NCBI RefSeq assembly: GCF_030297675.1
Contig: NZ_AP028142.1
Span: 1,364,001-1,428,000, forward strand
DNA: 64,000 nt
DNA from: Polynucleobacter sp. HIN11
GTDB taxonomy: Bacteria; Pseudomonadota; Gammaproteobacteria; Burkholderiales; Burkholderiaceae
Direction: 5' to 3'
Part shown: positions 49,900 through 59,357 of the stretch, piece by piece
Position numbering within the stretch: position 1 is the stretch's first letter
Layout: each line of letters opens with the position of its first letter
The notes under the pieces: model-generated
The model's input: only the letters and a program-made list of their open reading frames with translations
Database searches by the model: none
What the model was told of the DNA's origin: nothing
Position numbers and translations under genes: made by a program

Positions 49900-50682
49900 T
49901 TATTGACGCGGCGTTCGCAGCAATAAGTAGATTCCCAAACCAATCATCGGCATCGATAGCCACTGACCCATGGATAAACCCAAGCCAAGTAAGCCCAAGA
50001 ACGCATCCGGCTCCCTAGCAAACTCCGCCAGAAAACGAAGTAGCCCATATCCAAGTAAGAAAAGTCCGGATACCTGCCCCACGCGTTTTGGTTTACTTGC
50101 ATAGAGCCACAATACCAAAGCTAATAGAAGGCCTTCACCTGCAAATTGATACAACTGTGATGGATGGCGGGCCACTTGGTCCACCATCGGAAACACCATC
50201 GCCCACGGCCAATCGCTCGGACGTCCCCATAACTCACCATTAATAAAGTTTCCAAGGCGTCCAAAAGCAAGTCCCAGTGGCACGAGTGGCGCCACAAAAT
50301 CCGTAATCACAAAGTATGAGAGTTGGCGCCGCTTCGCAAACCATGCCAAAGCGATTAGGACTCCTAATAACCCACCATGGAAGGACATTCCGCCTTCCCA
50401 GAGCTTAAAAATACTGAGGGGGTTTTGCAGATAAAAACCGGGCATGTAAAAGAGCACATAACCCAAGCGACCCCCAACAATCACCCCCACCACTCCCCAA
50501 AACAGAATATCTTCAACATCTTTAAAGGTCCAACGCATCGCTTGATATGGTTCTTGGCGAACACGCAGTCGTCCCAGTAATAAAAATTGGGCAAATGCAC
50601 ATAAGTACATCAGGCCATACCAATGAATCGCCAACGGGCCTATTTGCAGTGCGACTGGATCGATTTGGGGATGCACCAACAT
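49900..50682 (-). CDS. lgt: prolipoprotein diacylglyceryl transferase
   Basis: Inner-membrane enzyme adding diacylglycerol to the lipobox cysteine of prolipoproteins. 260 residues, seven spans, with the N-terminal HWYGLMYL (catalytic His region), GGRLGYVLFY, GGMSFHGGLLG and the signature GLAFGRLGNFINGELWGRPS. The ATG overlaps the holC stop (TAATG). Order on this strand is pepA-holC-lgt. Confidence 0.96.
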   Translation of the reverse strand: MLVHPQIDPVALQIGPLAIHWYGLMYLCAFAQFLLLGRLRVRQEPYQAMRWTFKDVEDILFWGVVGVIVGGRLGYVLFYMPGFYLQNPLSIFKLWEGGMSFHGGLLGVLIALAWFAKRRQLSYFVITDFVAPLVPLGLAFGRLGNFINGELWGRPSDWPWAMVFPMVDQVARHPSQLYQFAGEGLLLALVLWLYASKPKRVGQVSGLFLLGYGLLRFLAEFAREPDAFLGLLGLGLSMGQWLSMPMIGLGIYLLLRTPRQ

Positions 50683-51152
50683 TAGGCCGCCGCTTTGCTT
50701 TGATCAAAATGATGAAGCTCATGGCCTAAGGCACGATAACCCTTAAAGCGCTCGCGCCCTGCCTTCAGTTCATTCTCTTGTGTGGTCACCACTTCAATCC
50801 AACGAGGGAAGCGTTCCAGCAAGGCATCAAGACCTTGTGGAGCTTGTGCATGAAGGTAAATCAAGACATCCCGATGCGCTGGCGCTTGGTGGTCTAGCTC
50901 GGATAACTGATCCACCAGGAGAATCGGGGTCTCGTGGGCACCCTCGTGATGCAACCAAGCATGAGGTAAAAAGTCAGTTTTACTGAAGGTCCACAATAAA
51001 TCATCAAGATTGTTGAGGTCGTTTTTACTTCCAGTAATCACGATCGTGCGTGGCAACCCCTGGGGATGAGAGCTGGCCAGAATTTTGCGGCTTAAACGAC
51101 AGCAGTACTGTAATTTGTCCGAAACATGACTATGAAAATCAATTCTGGCCAT
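50682..51152 (-). CDS. holC: DNA polymerase III subunit chi
   Basis: Clamp-loader accessory subunit that contacts single-strand binding protein. 156 residues from ATG 51152 (MARIDFHSHVSDKLQYCCRLSRKI), the family N-terminus; the frame extends to 51293 but would run into pepA. Features: QGLPRTIVITGSKNDLNNLDDLLWTFSKTDFLPHAWL and PILLVDQLSELDHQAPAHRDVLI. It lies 19 bp after pepA, as in many proteobacteria, and overlaps lgt by one base. Confidence 0.92.
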   Translation of the reverse strand: MARIDFHSHVSDKLQYCCRLSRKILASSHPQGLPRTIVITGSKNDLNNLDDLLWTFSKTDFLPHAWLHHEGAHETPILLVDQLSELDHQAPAHRDVLIYLHAQAPQGLDALLERFPRWIEVVTTQENELKAGRERFKGYRALGHELHHFDQSKAAA

Positions 51153-51171
51153 TCGCGCTATTAATGGGTGC

Positions 51172-52728
51172 TTATTGATCGAGCAAGAAATTAAGCAATA
51201 GGGGAACTGGTCTCCCTGTTGCCCCTTTAGCCGCCCCGCTCTTCCATGCAGTTCCAGCAATATCCAGATGGGCCCATCGGAATTTTTCAGCAAAGCGCGA
51301 GAGGAAACAAGCTGCGGTCACACTTCCAGCAGGTCGTCCGCCAATATTTGCGACGTCCGCAAAGTTTGACTTCAATTGCTCGTGATATGCTGCATCGAGC
51401 GGCAGACGCCAGACGGTATCTAAGGATTGATGACCAGCTTTATTCAAGGCTTTTACGAGGGCTTCGTCATCGGAGAACAGACCGCTATGCACATGGCCTA
51501 ATGCAATGATGCAAGCACCTGTCAAAGTAGCGACATCAATGACAACCTTAGGCTTATAGCGCTCTACATAGGTAAGCGCATCGCAGAGAATAAGTCGGCC
51601 TTCGGCATCGGTGTTTAAAACCTCGATGGTCTGCCCTGACATACTCTTCACAATATCGCCCGGACGGGTTGCGCGACCCGATGGCATATTCTCACAAGTT
51701 GGCACCACACCAATCACATTCTTCTTTAATCCCAACAACGATACGGCATACATGGTGCCAAATACCGATGCTGCACCACACATGTCGTACTTCATTTCGT
51801 CCATTGCTTCGCCAGGCTTCAATGAGATGCCGCCCGTATCAAAGGTGATGCCTTTGCCAACCAAAACGATCGGATCCTCATTTGCTTTCCCACCCTCATG
51901 ACGCATGATGATGAACTGTGGAGGAGTCTCTGAACCCTTAGCAACTGCTAAGAATGAACCCATACCTAAGGCTTCAATTTGTTGCTGATTGAGAACCTGG
52001 ACTTTTAACTTGGTCTTCTTAGGAAGATTCAGTGCGGTTTGTGCCAAAAACGTTGGAGTGCAAACATTGGGTGGCAAGTTACCCAAATCTTTCGTGAGGT
52101 TCATTCCCTCAACCAAAGCCGATCCCTCCTGAACTGCAGTCTTCAGAAGCCCAGCTTTCTTGGTATTGGTCAGCAGGGTGAAGTGCGCTAAGGTATCTGC
52201 TTTTTCTTGCGGCTTGGTCTTATATTGTTCTTGTCGAGCTCCAAATCGATAAACCTGATCTCCCACAATTTGCGCTAGTAAACGAATCCGCTCGGCAATT
52301 GCATTAGGACTTTGATTGGCCTTTTGCTTGCCAGTAAAGCTAGGCGCATGCCAAAGCACTGACTGGATAGAGCCGCCACTCAATACCTTAAGGGTCGAGC
52401 GCGCAATCTTGGCAAAATCCCCTAAGGACTCTTTATCACCAAGACCCACTAATAAAACACGTTTGAGCTTCACCTTACTCAAGGCCCATGCCCGGGTTGA
52501 GCGTAATAAAGTGCATACTCCGGCTTTTCCATCCAAATCACCTACAGAGCGTGCCTCTGAAATTGCTCCTCCGAGGAGATCATCAAGGGCCTGAAGCTGG
52601 GAGAGCTCCGCGGCGCGATAGGCTAAAACCAAACAATCGCTGCTTAAGCCACAAACCGCAGCAGCGCCCTTGGGGCTTTTAAAATCGATATCGGCAAGAA
52701 CTTTCGTGCTAAATTGAATCGTCATCAT
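51172..52728 (-). CDS. pepA: leucyl aminopeptidase
   Basis: Cytosolic hexameric M17 zinc/manganese aminopeptidase. 518 residues; the C-terminal catalytic domain has GKGITFDTGGISLKPGEAMDEMKYDMCGAA, the signature NTDAEGRL with two metal ligands, and VIDVATLTGACIIALG. The N-terminal DNA-binding-type domain is present. Two adjacent ATGs (52728, 52725) are possible. It is divergent from lptF with 71 bp between, and followed by holC. Confidence 0.96.
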   Translation of the reverse strand: MMTIQFSTKVLADIDFKSPKGAAAVCGLSSDCLVLAYRAAELSQLQALDDLLGGAISEARSVGDLDGKAGVCTLLRSTRAWALSKVKLKRVLLVGLGDKESLGDFAKIARSTLKVLSGGSIQSVLWHAPSFTGKQKANQSPNAIAERIRLLAQIVGDQVYRFGARQEQYKTKPQEKADTLAHFTLLTNTKKAGLLKTAVQEGSALVEGMNLTKDLGNLPPNVCTPTFLAQTALNLPKKTKLKVQVLNQQQIEALGMGSFLAVAKGSETPPQFIIMRHEGGKANEDPIVLVGKGITFDTGGISLKPGEAMDEMKYDMCGAASVFGTMYAVSLLGLKKNVIGVVPTCENMPSGRATRPGDIVKSMSGQTIEVLNTDAEGRLILCDALTYVERYKPKVVIDVATLTGACIIALGHVHSGLFSDDEALVKALNKAGHQSLDTVWRLPLDAAYHEQLKSNFADVANIGGRPAGSVTAACFLSRFAEKFRWAHLDIAGTAWKSGAAKGATGRPVPLLLNFLLDQ

Positions 52729-52799
52729 CTTTCACCATTTGGGGTTTTTTTACATTATCCACCGACCGAATTAAAGTCGCAGAATTAGATCCAGCCACC

Positions 52800-53915
52800 A
52801 TGATTTTTGAACAAGCCCTCCGCCGCGAACTCAGCATGACCACAGGTGCTGTGTTTTTGGTCTTGGTCACCATCATGATTACCACCCTCGTAATCCGGAT
52901 TTTGGGATTTGCGGCCAGTGGAACGGTTAATCCCGAGGATGCTTTAGTCCTAATCGCTCTCGCGACCCTCGGTTATTTTGCGGTTCTATTGAGCGTCTCA
53001 CTATTTATTGCGGTTTTAATTGTTTTGGTCCGTTGGTACAAAGACTCCGAAATGATTGTGTGGTTTGCAAGTGGATTGAGCATTACAAATTTAATTGGTC
53101 CAATCCTGCGATTTGCGATTCCACTCATCATCATCATTGCTCTATTGGCCGCCTTTGTTTGGCCATGGGCAAATCGTGAGTCAAGTGTTATCAGTCAGCG
53201 TTTTCAACAGCGCGATGATGTGTCCATGGTTGCAGCAGGTCAATTTAAAGAATCGGCCAAAGCTGAGCGGGTCTTTTTCATTGAAGAGATTGATGTTGAT
53301 AAAGGGGAAGTCAAGAATATCTTTGTGGCCGATACGCGTAATCAAAAGTTGAGTGTCGCAGTTGCTGCCACTGGCTATATCGAGAATACGCCCAACGGTG
53401 ACAAAAACGTGGTTCTCTTAAAAGGCCGCCGTTATGAAGGCCAGCCGACCCAGCCAAATTTCAGAATCTTAGAGTTTGATGAGTACGAGACCAAGATCTT
53501 AAGTAAAGAAGTGGCCAAGCCGCCGCCACGGGATCGAGAAAAAAATGTGATTGAGCTGATGCAAGAAACCGATCCCAATATCCTGCGCGCCAACTTTGGT
53601 GAACTGCTTTGGCGCATCGGCCTACCCATCATGGCCCTGGGTTTGGTCTTGATTGCCATTCCCTTGGCTTATGTCAATCCCCGCTTAGGTAACTATACGG
53701 CGATGTTTTATGCCGTCCTCATTTATCTGATGTACAGCAACCTATTAAATCTCAGTCAAAATTATGTTGCGCAAGGACGCGTTGATTTCTTTGTCGGCTT
53801 GTGGCCGATTCATGTACTTGCATTTGGCTTAGCCTTTGTTTTGATTCGTAACCGTATCAATCCATCCTTAAAGTGGTGGCAACGCCAACTTCCAAGGGCC
53901 TGGCAAAGCAAATGA
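52800..53915 (+). CDS. lptF: LPS export permease LptF
   Basis: Inner-membrane half of the LptB2FG transporter that extracts lipopolysaccharide. 371 residues: N-terminal FEQALRRELSMTTGAVFLVLVTIMITTLVIRIL, spans at ~15-35, ~52-80, ~98-120, a periplasmic beta-jellyroll (~125-260), and three C-terminal spans. The family's N-terminal Arg/Glu-rich start is clear. Its stop overlaps the lptG start (ATGA). Confidence 0.95.
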   Translation: MIFEQALRRELSMTTGAVFLVLVTIMITTLVIRILGFAASGTVNPEDALVLIALATLGYFAVLLSVSLFIAVLIVLVRWYKDSEMIVWFASGLSITNLIGPILRFAIPLIIIIALLAAFVWPWANRESSVISQRFQQRDDVSMVAAGQFKESAKAERVFFIEEIDVDKGEVKNIFVADTRNQKLSVAVAATGYIENTPNGDKNVVLLKGRRYEGQPTQPNFRILEFDEYETKILSKEVAKPPPRDREKNVIELMQETDPNILRANFGELLWRIGLPIMALGLVLIAIPLAYVNPRLGNYTAMFYAVLIYLMYSNLLNLSQNYVAQGRVDFFVGLWPIHVLAFGLAFVLIRNRINPSLKWWQRQLPRAWQSK

Positions 53916-55066
53916 GTTGGCTCTTTCCCAAAATTTATGAACGCTACTTTGCTAAGCAAATTTATGCGAGCTTTGGCTTCATTCTCTTTGCCCTGCTCGC
54001 ACTCTTTGTATTTTTTGACATTCTGAGTGAACTGGGATCAGTCAACTCTAAATACACCTTGCCTTTAGCGCTTCTCCATGTACTCCTCAAGGCGCCCAGC
54101 CGCATGGTTGAAATTATTCCGATCGCTGGCTTAATCGGTAGTATTTATGTGTTTGCCATGATGGCGAGTCAATCAGAGTTCACCATCCTCCGGGTAGCAG
54201 GCTTAGATATCAAACGCAGTCTCTTTACGCTCGCCAAGATCTCACTACCCATTGTCATCCTGACCCTAGCAATCAGTGAAGGCTTGGGGCCCTACAGTGA
54301 ACGGCTTTCCGAACGAATTCGGATGGACGCGTTAGGCTCAACCTTCAGCTCACAGTTTCGGTCTGGCGTTTGGCTCAAAGATCAATTGCGCGATCAGGAC
54401 GGAGCGGGGCCCGTTAAAGCTGGTGTGAGATACGTCAATGTGGGTTCAATTGATCCGGATGATCAAATTCGGCAAATTCGGATGTATGAGTTTGATCCCA
54501 ACTACCGTCTCCTCTCAATTCGTAGTGCTGCATCTGGTCGTTTTGATAATAAAGGTGTTTGGGAGCTCAATGATGTTTCAGAAACACGCTTTATTGAGAA
54601 GCGTGGTGGCGACCCCTTGGATGCGGTCTACACCGCTCAGACCAAAAGTATTCCAACGCTTAGCTTGGAGTCACAAGTCACCCCGCAGATCCTCAATGTT
54701 CTCCTAATTAGCCCTGAAAAGATGTCGATCATGAGTTTAGGCCAATTTATTTTGCACCTCCAAGAGAACAAACAAGATGCGCAGCGCCATGCGATTGCCT
54801 TTTGGAAAAAAGTGGTTTACCCCTTCATCATCTTTGTGATGCTTGCACTCGCCCTACCCTTTGCCTTCATGAAAGTACGGGCTGGGAGCGTTGGCATCAA
54901 GGTCTTTGGTGGCATCATGCTGGGTATGAGTTTTCAGCTATTTAATACCTTGTTCTCGAGCGTTGGCTTACTTGGCGCACTCCCCGCCCTATTTACAGCA
55001 ATCTTCCCACCATTGCTTTATTTGATCCTAGCAATTGCAGCTCTTAAGTGGGTATCCCGTGCTTAG
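53912..55066 (+). CDS. lptG: LPS export permease LptG
   Basis: Partner of LptF in LPS extraction. 384 residues from ATG 53912 (MSWLFPKIYERYFAKQIYASF), overlapping the lptF stop by four bases; an upstream in-frame GTG at 53873 is not needed. Six spans flank a periplasmic jellyroll domain (~115-275). The C-terminal part has RAGSVGIKVFGGIMLGMSFQLFNTL, a typical LptG motif. A CysB-type regulator gene follows by 12 bp. Confidence 0.95.
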   Translation: MSWLFPKIYERYFAKQIYASFGFILFALLALFVFFDILSELGSVNSKYTLPLALLHVLLKAPSRMVEIIPIAGLIGSIYVFAMMASQSEFTILRVAGLDIKRSLFTLAKISLPIVILTLAISEGLGPYSERLSERIRMDALGSTFSSQFRSGVWLKDQLRDQDGAGPVKAGVRYVNVGSIDPDDQIRQIRMYEFDPNYRLLSIRSAASGRFDNKGVWELNDVSETRFIEKRGGDPLDAVYTAQTKSIPTLSLESQVTPQILNVLLISPEKMSIMSLGQFILHLQENKQDAQRHAIAFWKKVVYPFIIFVMLALALPFAFMKVRAGSVGIKVFGGIMLGMSFQLFNTLFSSVGLLGALPALFTAIFPPLLYLILAIAALKWVSRA

Positions 55067-55078
55067 GGGTATGTTCGA

Positions 55079-56020
55079 ATGAATCTTCATCAACTGCGCT
55101 TTGTTCGCGAGGTAGTCCGTCAGAACTTTAATCTGACCGCAGCTGCAAAGGCACTCTTCACTTCGCAGCCTGGAGTCTCCAAAGCAATTATTGAACTCGA
55201 AGATGAGTTAGGTGTCGAAATCTTTCGACGCCATGGCAAACGCATTCGCTCGTTAACCGAGCCCGGTAAGCGCATCTTGGTCTCGATTGAGCGCTTATTA
55301 GAGGAAGTGGAGACCTTAAAACGTGTTGGCAATGATTACGCCAATCAAGACCAAGGTAGCTTTGTGATTGCCACGACTCACACCCAAGCTCGCTATGCCT
55401 TACCCAAAGTCTTGAGTGAATTTACCAAGCGTTTTCCAAAAGTACGCGTTAGTCTATTGCAGGGTAACCCCAGTCAAATTGCCCAAATGCTACTCGAGGA
55501 TCGTGCTGATCTAGCCATTGCGACCGAGGGACTTGCTAATACACCTGGAGTTTTAGCCCTCCCCAGTCACCAATGGCAGCATGCGGTGGTTGTGCCGTCT
55601 GGTCACCCCTTACTCAATCATGAGTCCATCACTTTAGAGCTCTTAACTAAATATCCACTCATCACCTATGCAAAAGCATTCTCTGGGCGCAGCAAAATCG
55701 ATGCAGCATTTGCGCAGCGCACCCTCACGCCCGACATCATTTTGGAGGCGATTGATGCGGATGTGATCAAAACCTATGTCGAGAATGGCATGGGGGTTGG
55801 GATTGTGGCGGGCGTTGCCTTAGATCCCGAGCGCGATCGGCAACTGAAATCCATCTCCGTGGGTCACATCTTTGGCACCAATGTCACGCACATCGGTATT
55901 AAACAAGGCGCTTATCTGCGCTCGTTTATCTTCACCTTTATTGAGCTGTTCTCACCCACGCTGACACGCAAAATCGTAGAACAGGCAATGTCGAGCGAAT
56001 CAAGCGATTATCAAATTTGA
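55079..56020 (+). CDS. cysB: CysB-type LysR-family regulator
   Basis: 313 residues. N-terminal winged HTH (MNLHQLRFVREVVRQNFNLTAAAKALFTSQPGVSKAIIELEDELGVEIFRRHGKRI) is diagnostic of the CysB/Cbl subgroup, followed by the inducer-binding domain with TTHTQARYALPKVLSEF. CysB-type proteins activate sulfate assimilation or alkanesulfonate genes in response to O-acetylserine; no such genes are in the window. CysB versus Cbl cannot be separated here. Its stop is directly followed by the 3' end of the oppositely oriented tRNA-Leu. Confidence 0.9.
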   Translation: MNLHQLRFVREVVRQNFNLTAAAKALFTSQPGVSKAIIELEDELGVEIFRRHGKRIRSLTEPGKRILVSIERLLEEVETLKRVGNDYANQDQGSFVIATTHTQARYALPKVLSEFTKRFPKVRVSLLQGNPSQIAQMLLEDRADLAIATEGLANTPGVLALPSHQWQHAVVVPSGHPLLNHESITLELLTKYPLITYAKAFSGRSKIDAAFAQRTLTPDIILEAIDADVIKTYVENGMGVGIVAGVALDPERDRQLKSISVGHIFGTNVTHIGIKQGAYLRSFIFTFIELFSPTLTRKIVEQAMSSESSDYQI

Positions 56021-56105
56021 TGGTGCCTCGGGTCGGACTCGAACCGACACGCCTTGCGGCACCGGATTTTGAGTCCGGCACGTCTACCAATTCCATCACC
56101 GAGGC
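56021..56105 (-). tRNA. tRNA-Leu (anticodon CAA)
   Basis: 85 nt on the minus strand with encoded CCA. Acceptor GCCTCGG/CCGAGGC, D-arm with GGAATTGGTAGAC, anticodon arm CCGGA-CTCAAAA-TCCGG (anticodon CAA), a class II variable arm (TGCCGCAAGGCG region) and T-arm GTCGGTTCGAGTCCGAC. It reads UUG codons. Confidence 0.96.
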
Positions 56106-56198
56106 TAGTGCGTTAATGTTTTGTATTAACAGCAATAATCGAAACGATGATTTTAACCAATCTCATCGCCTCGTACCCAAAATTCCTAAATCGACTGA

Positions 56199-57185
56199 TT
56201 AAGGGATCAAGATCGTCGTGCCAGTGGTCTTACGTCCCTCCAGATCACGGTGCGCCTGCACAGCGTCTGCCAGAGGGTATTGTTGCTTAATCTCAATCTT
56301 AATTTGCCCCTGGGTCACGCGCTCAAATAAATCCTTGGCCATTGGCTCTAACAATGAGCGATTGTGTACATAGGTCATTAGTGTGGGTCGGGTTAACTTT
56401 AGCGATCCCTTGCTCGACAAAACGGCTAGATCGATCGGCGGAACCGATCCAGAAGCATTGCCAAAGCTGACCGCCATGCCCCGTGGGGCGATACAGTCGA
56501 GGGTCTTCATGAAGGTATCTTTACCGACTGCGTCATAGGCAACTGCCACGCCTTTACCGTTCGTAATCTCTTTCACGCGTGTTACAAAATCTTCGGTACG
56601 GTATTGAATCACATGATCACAGCCATATGACTTTGCGAGCGCCGCCTTCTCAGGGCTACCTACCGTACCAATTACGGTGGCACCAATCGCCTTTAACCAT
56701 TGCAGAGCAATTAAGCCAACGCCCCCAGCAATCGCATGAAATAGAACCGTATCGCCGCGCTGCACCTTATAGGTATCGTTTAGAAGGTACTGCACTGTGA
56801 GTCCTTGCAACATCATTCCCGCGCCAGTCTCAAACGAAATCGCATCAGGTAACTGCACAATCGTCTCTGCGGGCATGATACGAGCTTGCGCATAGGCCCC
56901 CGTTGGTCTACCTGCATAGGCAACGCGATCGCCCACCTTGAGGTGTGTCACGCCTGGGCCAACTTTCTCAATAACGCCCGATGCTTCCATGCCAATGCCG
57001 CCTGGTAATGGCTGGGGATAGTAGCCTGATCGGAAATAAATATCAATGTAGTTCAGGCCACATGCTTTTTGTGCAATCAAAACCTCGCCTGGTCCTGGCT
57101 CGCCTAGTGAAACATCAACGTATTTCATGACCTCGGGTGGTCCAACTTCATCGATCCGAATTGCTTTTGTGTGCGTAACTGACAT
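56199..57185 (-). CDS. NADPH:quinone oxidoreductase (zeta-crystallin type)
   Basis: 328-residue zinc-free medium-chain dehydrogenase of the Qor family, reducing quinones with NADPH. Features: N-terminal EVGPPEVMKYVDVSLGEPGPGEVLI, CGLNYIDIYFRSGYYPQPLPGGIGMEASGVIEKVG, and the nucleotide-binding AIAGGVGLIALQWLKAIGATVIGTVGS near 150-176. Family members are often named qorA; the physiological substrate is uncertain. Single gene between tRNA-Leu and the divergent yebC. Confidence 0.9.
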   Translation of the reverse strand: MSVTHTKAIRIDEVGPPEVMKYVDVSLGEPGPGEVLIAQKACGLNYIDIYFRSGYYPQPLPGGIGMEASGVIEKVGPGVTHLKVGDRVAYAGRPTGAYAQARIMPAETIVQLPDAISFETGAGMMLQGLTVQYLLNDTYKVQRGDTVLFHAIAGGVGLIALQWLKAIGATVIGTVGSPEKAALAKSYGCDHVIQYRTEDFVTRVKEITNGKGVAVAYDAVGKDTFMKTLDCIAPRGMAVSFGNASGSVPPIDLAVLSSKGSLKLTRPTLMTYVHNRSLLEPMAKDLFERVTQGQIKIEIKQQYPLADAVQAHRDLEGRKTTGTTILIP

Positions 57186-57325
57186 ATGGTTTCTCCTGAA
57201 TATTCTTGTTCCAAATTCATCGAAATCGATGCTTGGGGTGTCATTTTTTAAGCCAAGCCCGTATTTTGCCTAAAATTACGGTTCTAAGCCGAAATTCATT
57301 TATTCATCTAAGAAGGATTGCCACC

Positions 57326-58045
57326 ATGGCGGGTCATTCAAAATGGGCCAATATTCAACACCGTAAGGGCCGCCAGGACGAAAAGCGTGGCAAGATTTGG
57401 ACCAAACTCATCAAAGAGATTACTGTTGCTGCCCGCTTAGGCGGAGGTGATCTCAGCGCAAATCCGCGTTTGCGCCTCGCAATCGACAAAGCCAAAGATG
57501 CCAATATGCCCAACGACAATGTGCAACGTGCAATTGCGCGCGGAACGGGCGCTGCCGATGGCGTTGACTACGAAGAGATTCGGTATGAGGGTTACGGTAT
57601 TAATGGTGCCGCAGTGATTGTCGATGCGATGACGGACAATCGCACCCGCACTGTTGCCGAGGTTCGCCATGCCTTCTCAAAGCACGGGGGCAATATGGGT
57701 ACAGAAGGCTCCGTTGCTTTTTTATTTAAACACTGTGGACAACTGCTCTTTGCTCCTGGAACCAATGAAGAGCAACTACTCGAGTTAGCGCTTGAAGCCG
57801 GTGCGGAGGATGTAATTACGCATGAGGATGGGTCGCTCGAGATCATCACGGATCCCTTTGAATTCACCAATGTCCGTAACGCTTTAGAAGCGGCGGGTTT
57901 AAAACCCGAGTTAGCCGAGGTGACGATGCGCCCCTCGACCGAGGTCGATCTCAATCCAGAGCAAACTGAATCGATGCAAAAACTATTAGATGCGCTCGAA
58001 AATTTAGATGACGTCCAAGCGGTCTATACCAATGCCAATCTATGA
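57326..58045 (+). CDS. yebC: YebC/PmpR family regulatory protein
   Basis: 239 residues from ATG 57326 (MAGHSKWANIQHRKGRQDEKRGKIWTKLIKEI), the invariant family N-terminus, with AGAAGGA upstream. Three alpha/beta domains, with the acidic C-terminal region. YebC-type proteins help ribosomes through proline-rich stretches and/or act as DNA-binding regulators. The upstream open frame (57206) is untranslated leader. It begins a long plus-strand series ending in rng. Confidence 0.94.
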   Translation: MAGHSKWANIQHRKGRQDEKRGKIWTKLIKEITVAARLGGGDLSANPRLRLAIDKAKDANMPNDNVQRAIARGTGAADGVDYEEIRYEGYGINGAAVIVDAMTDNRTRTVAEVRHAFSKHGGNMGTEGSVAFLFKHCGQLLFAPGTNEEQLLELALEAGAEDVITHEDGSLEIITDPFEFTNVRNALEAAGLKPELAEVTMRPSTEVDLNPEQTESMQKLLDALENLDDVQAVYTNANL

Positions 58046-58066
58046 GATGAGGAGAAAAGGTTCATT

Positions 58067-59338
58067 ATGAAAGTTTTATTAATTGGCTCTGGCGGTCGCG
58101 AACATGCCTTGGCTTGGAAACTCGCTCGCTCACCGAAAGTACAAAAAGTATTCGTGGCCCCTGGCAATGGAGGCACAGCGAATCAAAAAACCGCCGGTAT
58201 TGAAAATTTACCGATCTCGGATCTCGAAGAGCTTGCCGCGTTCGCAAAACGTGAGCAAATTGGCTTAACCGTCGTAGGGCCTGAAGCGCCATTGGCCGCA
58301 GGAATTGTGGATGTCTTTCGCAATCAGGGCTTGCGGATTTTTGGTCCAACCCAATTAGCAGCACAACTAGAATCCTCCAAAGACTTCTCCAAGGCATTCA
58401 TGAAGCGCCATGGCATTCCTACAGCGGATTACCAAACCTTTACAAATGCCCTAGCAGCGCATGACTACATTGATCAAAAAGGTGCGCCGATTGTGATCAA
58501 AGCCGACGGTCTAGCGGCCGGTAAGGGAGTGGTGGTTGCCATGACTTTGCCAGAAGCGCATAGGGCGGTTGACATGATGCTCTCAGACAATAAGCTCGGC
58601 GATGCAGGTGCACGGGTTGTGATTGAAGAATTTATTACGGGGGAAGAAGCCAGCTTTATTGTTTTAGTCGATGGCAAGAATGTTTTACCACTTGCTAGCA
58701 GCCAAGACCACAAGCGTTTGCTCGATGGCGACCAAGGTCCTAATACTGGTGGCATGGGTGCTTACTCGCCGGCCCCAGTGGTAACCCCCGAAGTGCACGC
58801 TCGTGCCATGCGTGAGGTGATCATGCCAACCGTTGAGGGGATGCGCGCTGACGGAATTCCTTACACTGGTTTTCTCTATGCAGGTCTGATGATCCAGCCT
58901 AATGGTCAAATTAAAACCCTGGAGTTCAATTGCCGCATGGGCGATCCCGAAACCCAACCGATCATGGCTCGTCTTGAGAGCGATTTGGTACCTGCTTTAG
59001 ATAAAGCGATCGATGGCAAACTAAATGAGGTCGAACTAACTTGGGATCGGCGCATTGCCCTTGGAGTGGTATTGGCAGCGGCCAACTACCCCGAAAATCC
59101 TAAAACAGGCGATGCAATTACTGGAATCCCCGCAGAAACCAATGACCAAATCACCTTTCATGCGGGTACCAAAATCCAAGATGGTGTGCTTCGTACCTCG
59201 GGTGGCCGAGTATTGTGCGTTGTTGGGTTGGCAGATACTGTCAAAGGGGCACAACAAAAGGCGTATTCTGCGATTGACCAGATTCATTTTGATGGTATGC
59301 AGTACCGCAGCGATATCGGCTTTCGAGCGATTAAGTAA
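58067..59338 (+). CDS. purD: phosphoribosylamine--glycine ligase
   Basis: ATP-grasp enzyme making glycinamide ribonucleotide in purine synthesis. 423 residues: N-terminal LLIGSGGREHALAWKLARSPKVQKVFVAPGNGGT, ATP-grasp core KADGLAAGKGVVVAMTLPEA, LPLASSQDHKRLLDGDQGPNTGGMGAYSPAP and the signature LEFNCRMGDPETQPIMARLESDL. GAGGAG precedes the start. 21 bp after yebC. Confidence 0.96.
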   Translation: MKVLLIGSGGREHALAWKLARSPKVQKVFVAPGNGGTANQKTAGIENLPISDLEELAAFAKREQIGLTVVGPEAPLAAGIVDVFRNQGLRIFGPTQLAAQLESSKDFSKAFMKRHGIPTADYQTFTNALAAHDYIDQKGAPIVIKADGLAAGKGVVVAMTLPEAHRAVDMMLSDNKLGDAGARVVIEEFITGEEASFIVLVDGKNVLPLASSQDHKRLLDGDQGPNTGGMGAYSPAPVVTPEVHARAMREVIMPTVEGMRADGIPYTGFLYAGLMIQPNGQIKTLEFNCRMGDPETQPIMARLESDLVPALDKAIDGKLNEVELTWDRRIALGVVLAAANYPENPKTGDAITGIPAETNDQITFHAGTKIQDGVLRTSGGRVLCVVGLADTVKGAQQKAYSAIDQIHFDGMQYRSDIGFRAIK

Positions 59339-59357
59339 GAAAAGGTAAGGACATTGA

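Noticed and set aside
51153..51293. 47-codon N-terminal extension of holC
   Set aside because: It overlaps the end of pepA and has no homology to the chi subunit; MARIDF is the family start.
56017..56202. 61-codon plus-strand frame over tRNA-Leu
   Set aside because: It is the antisense of a complete tRNA gene.
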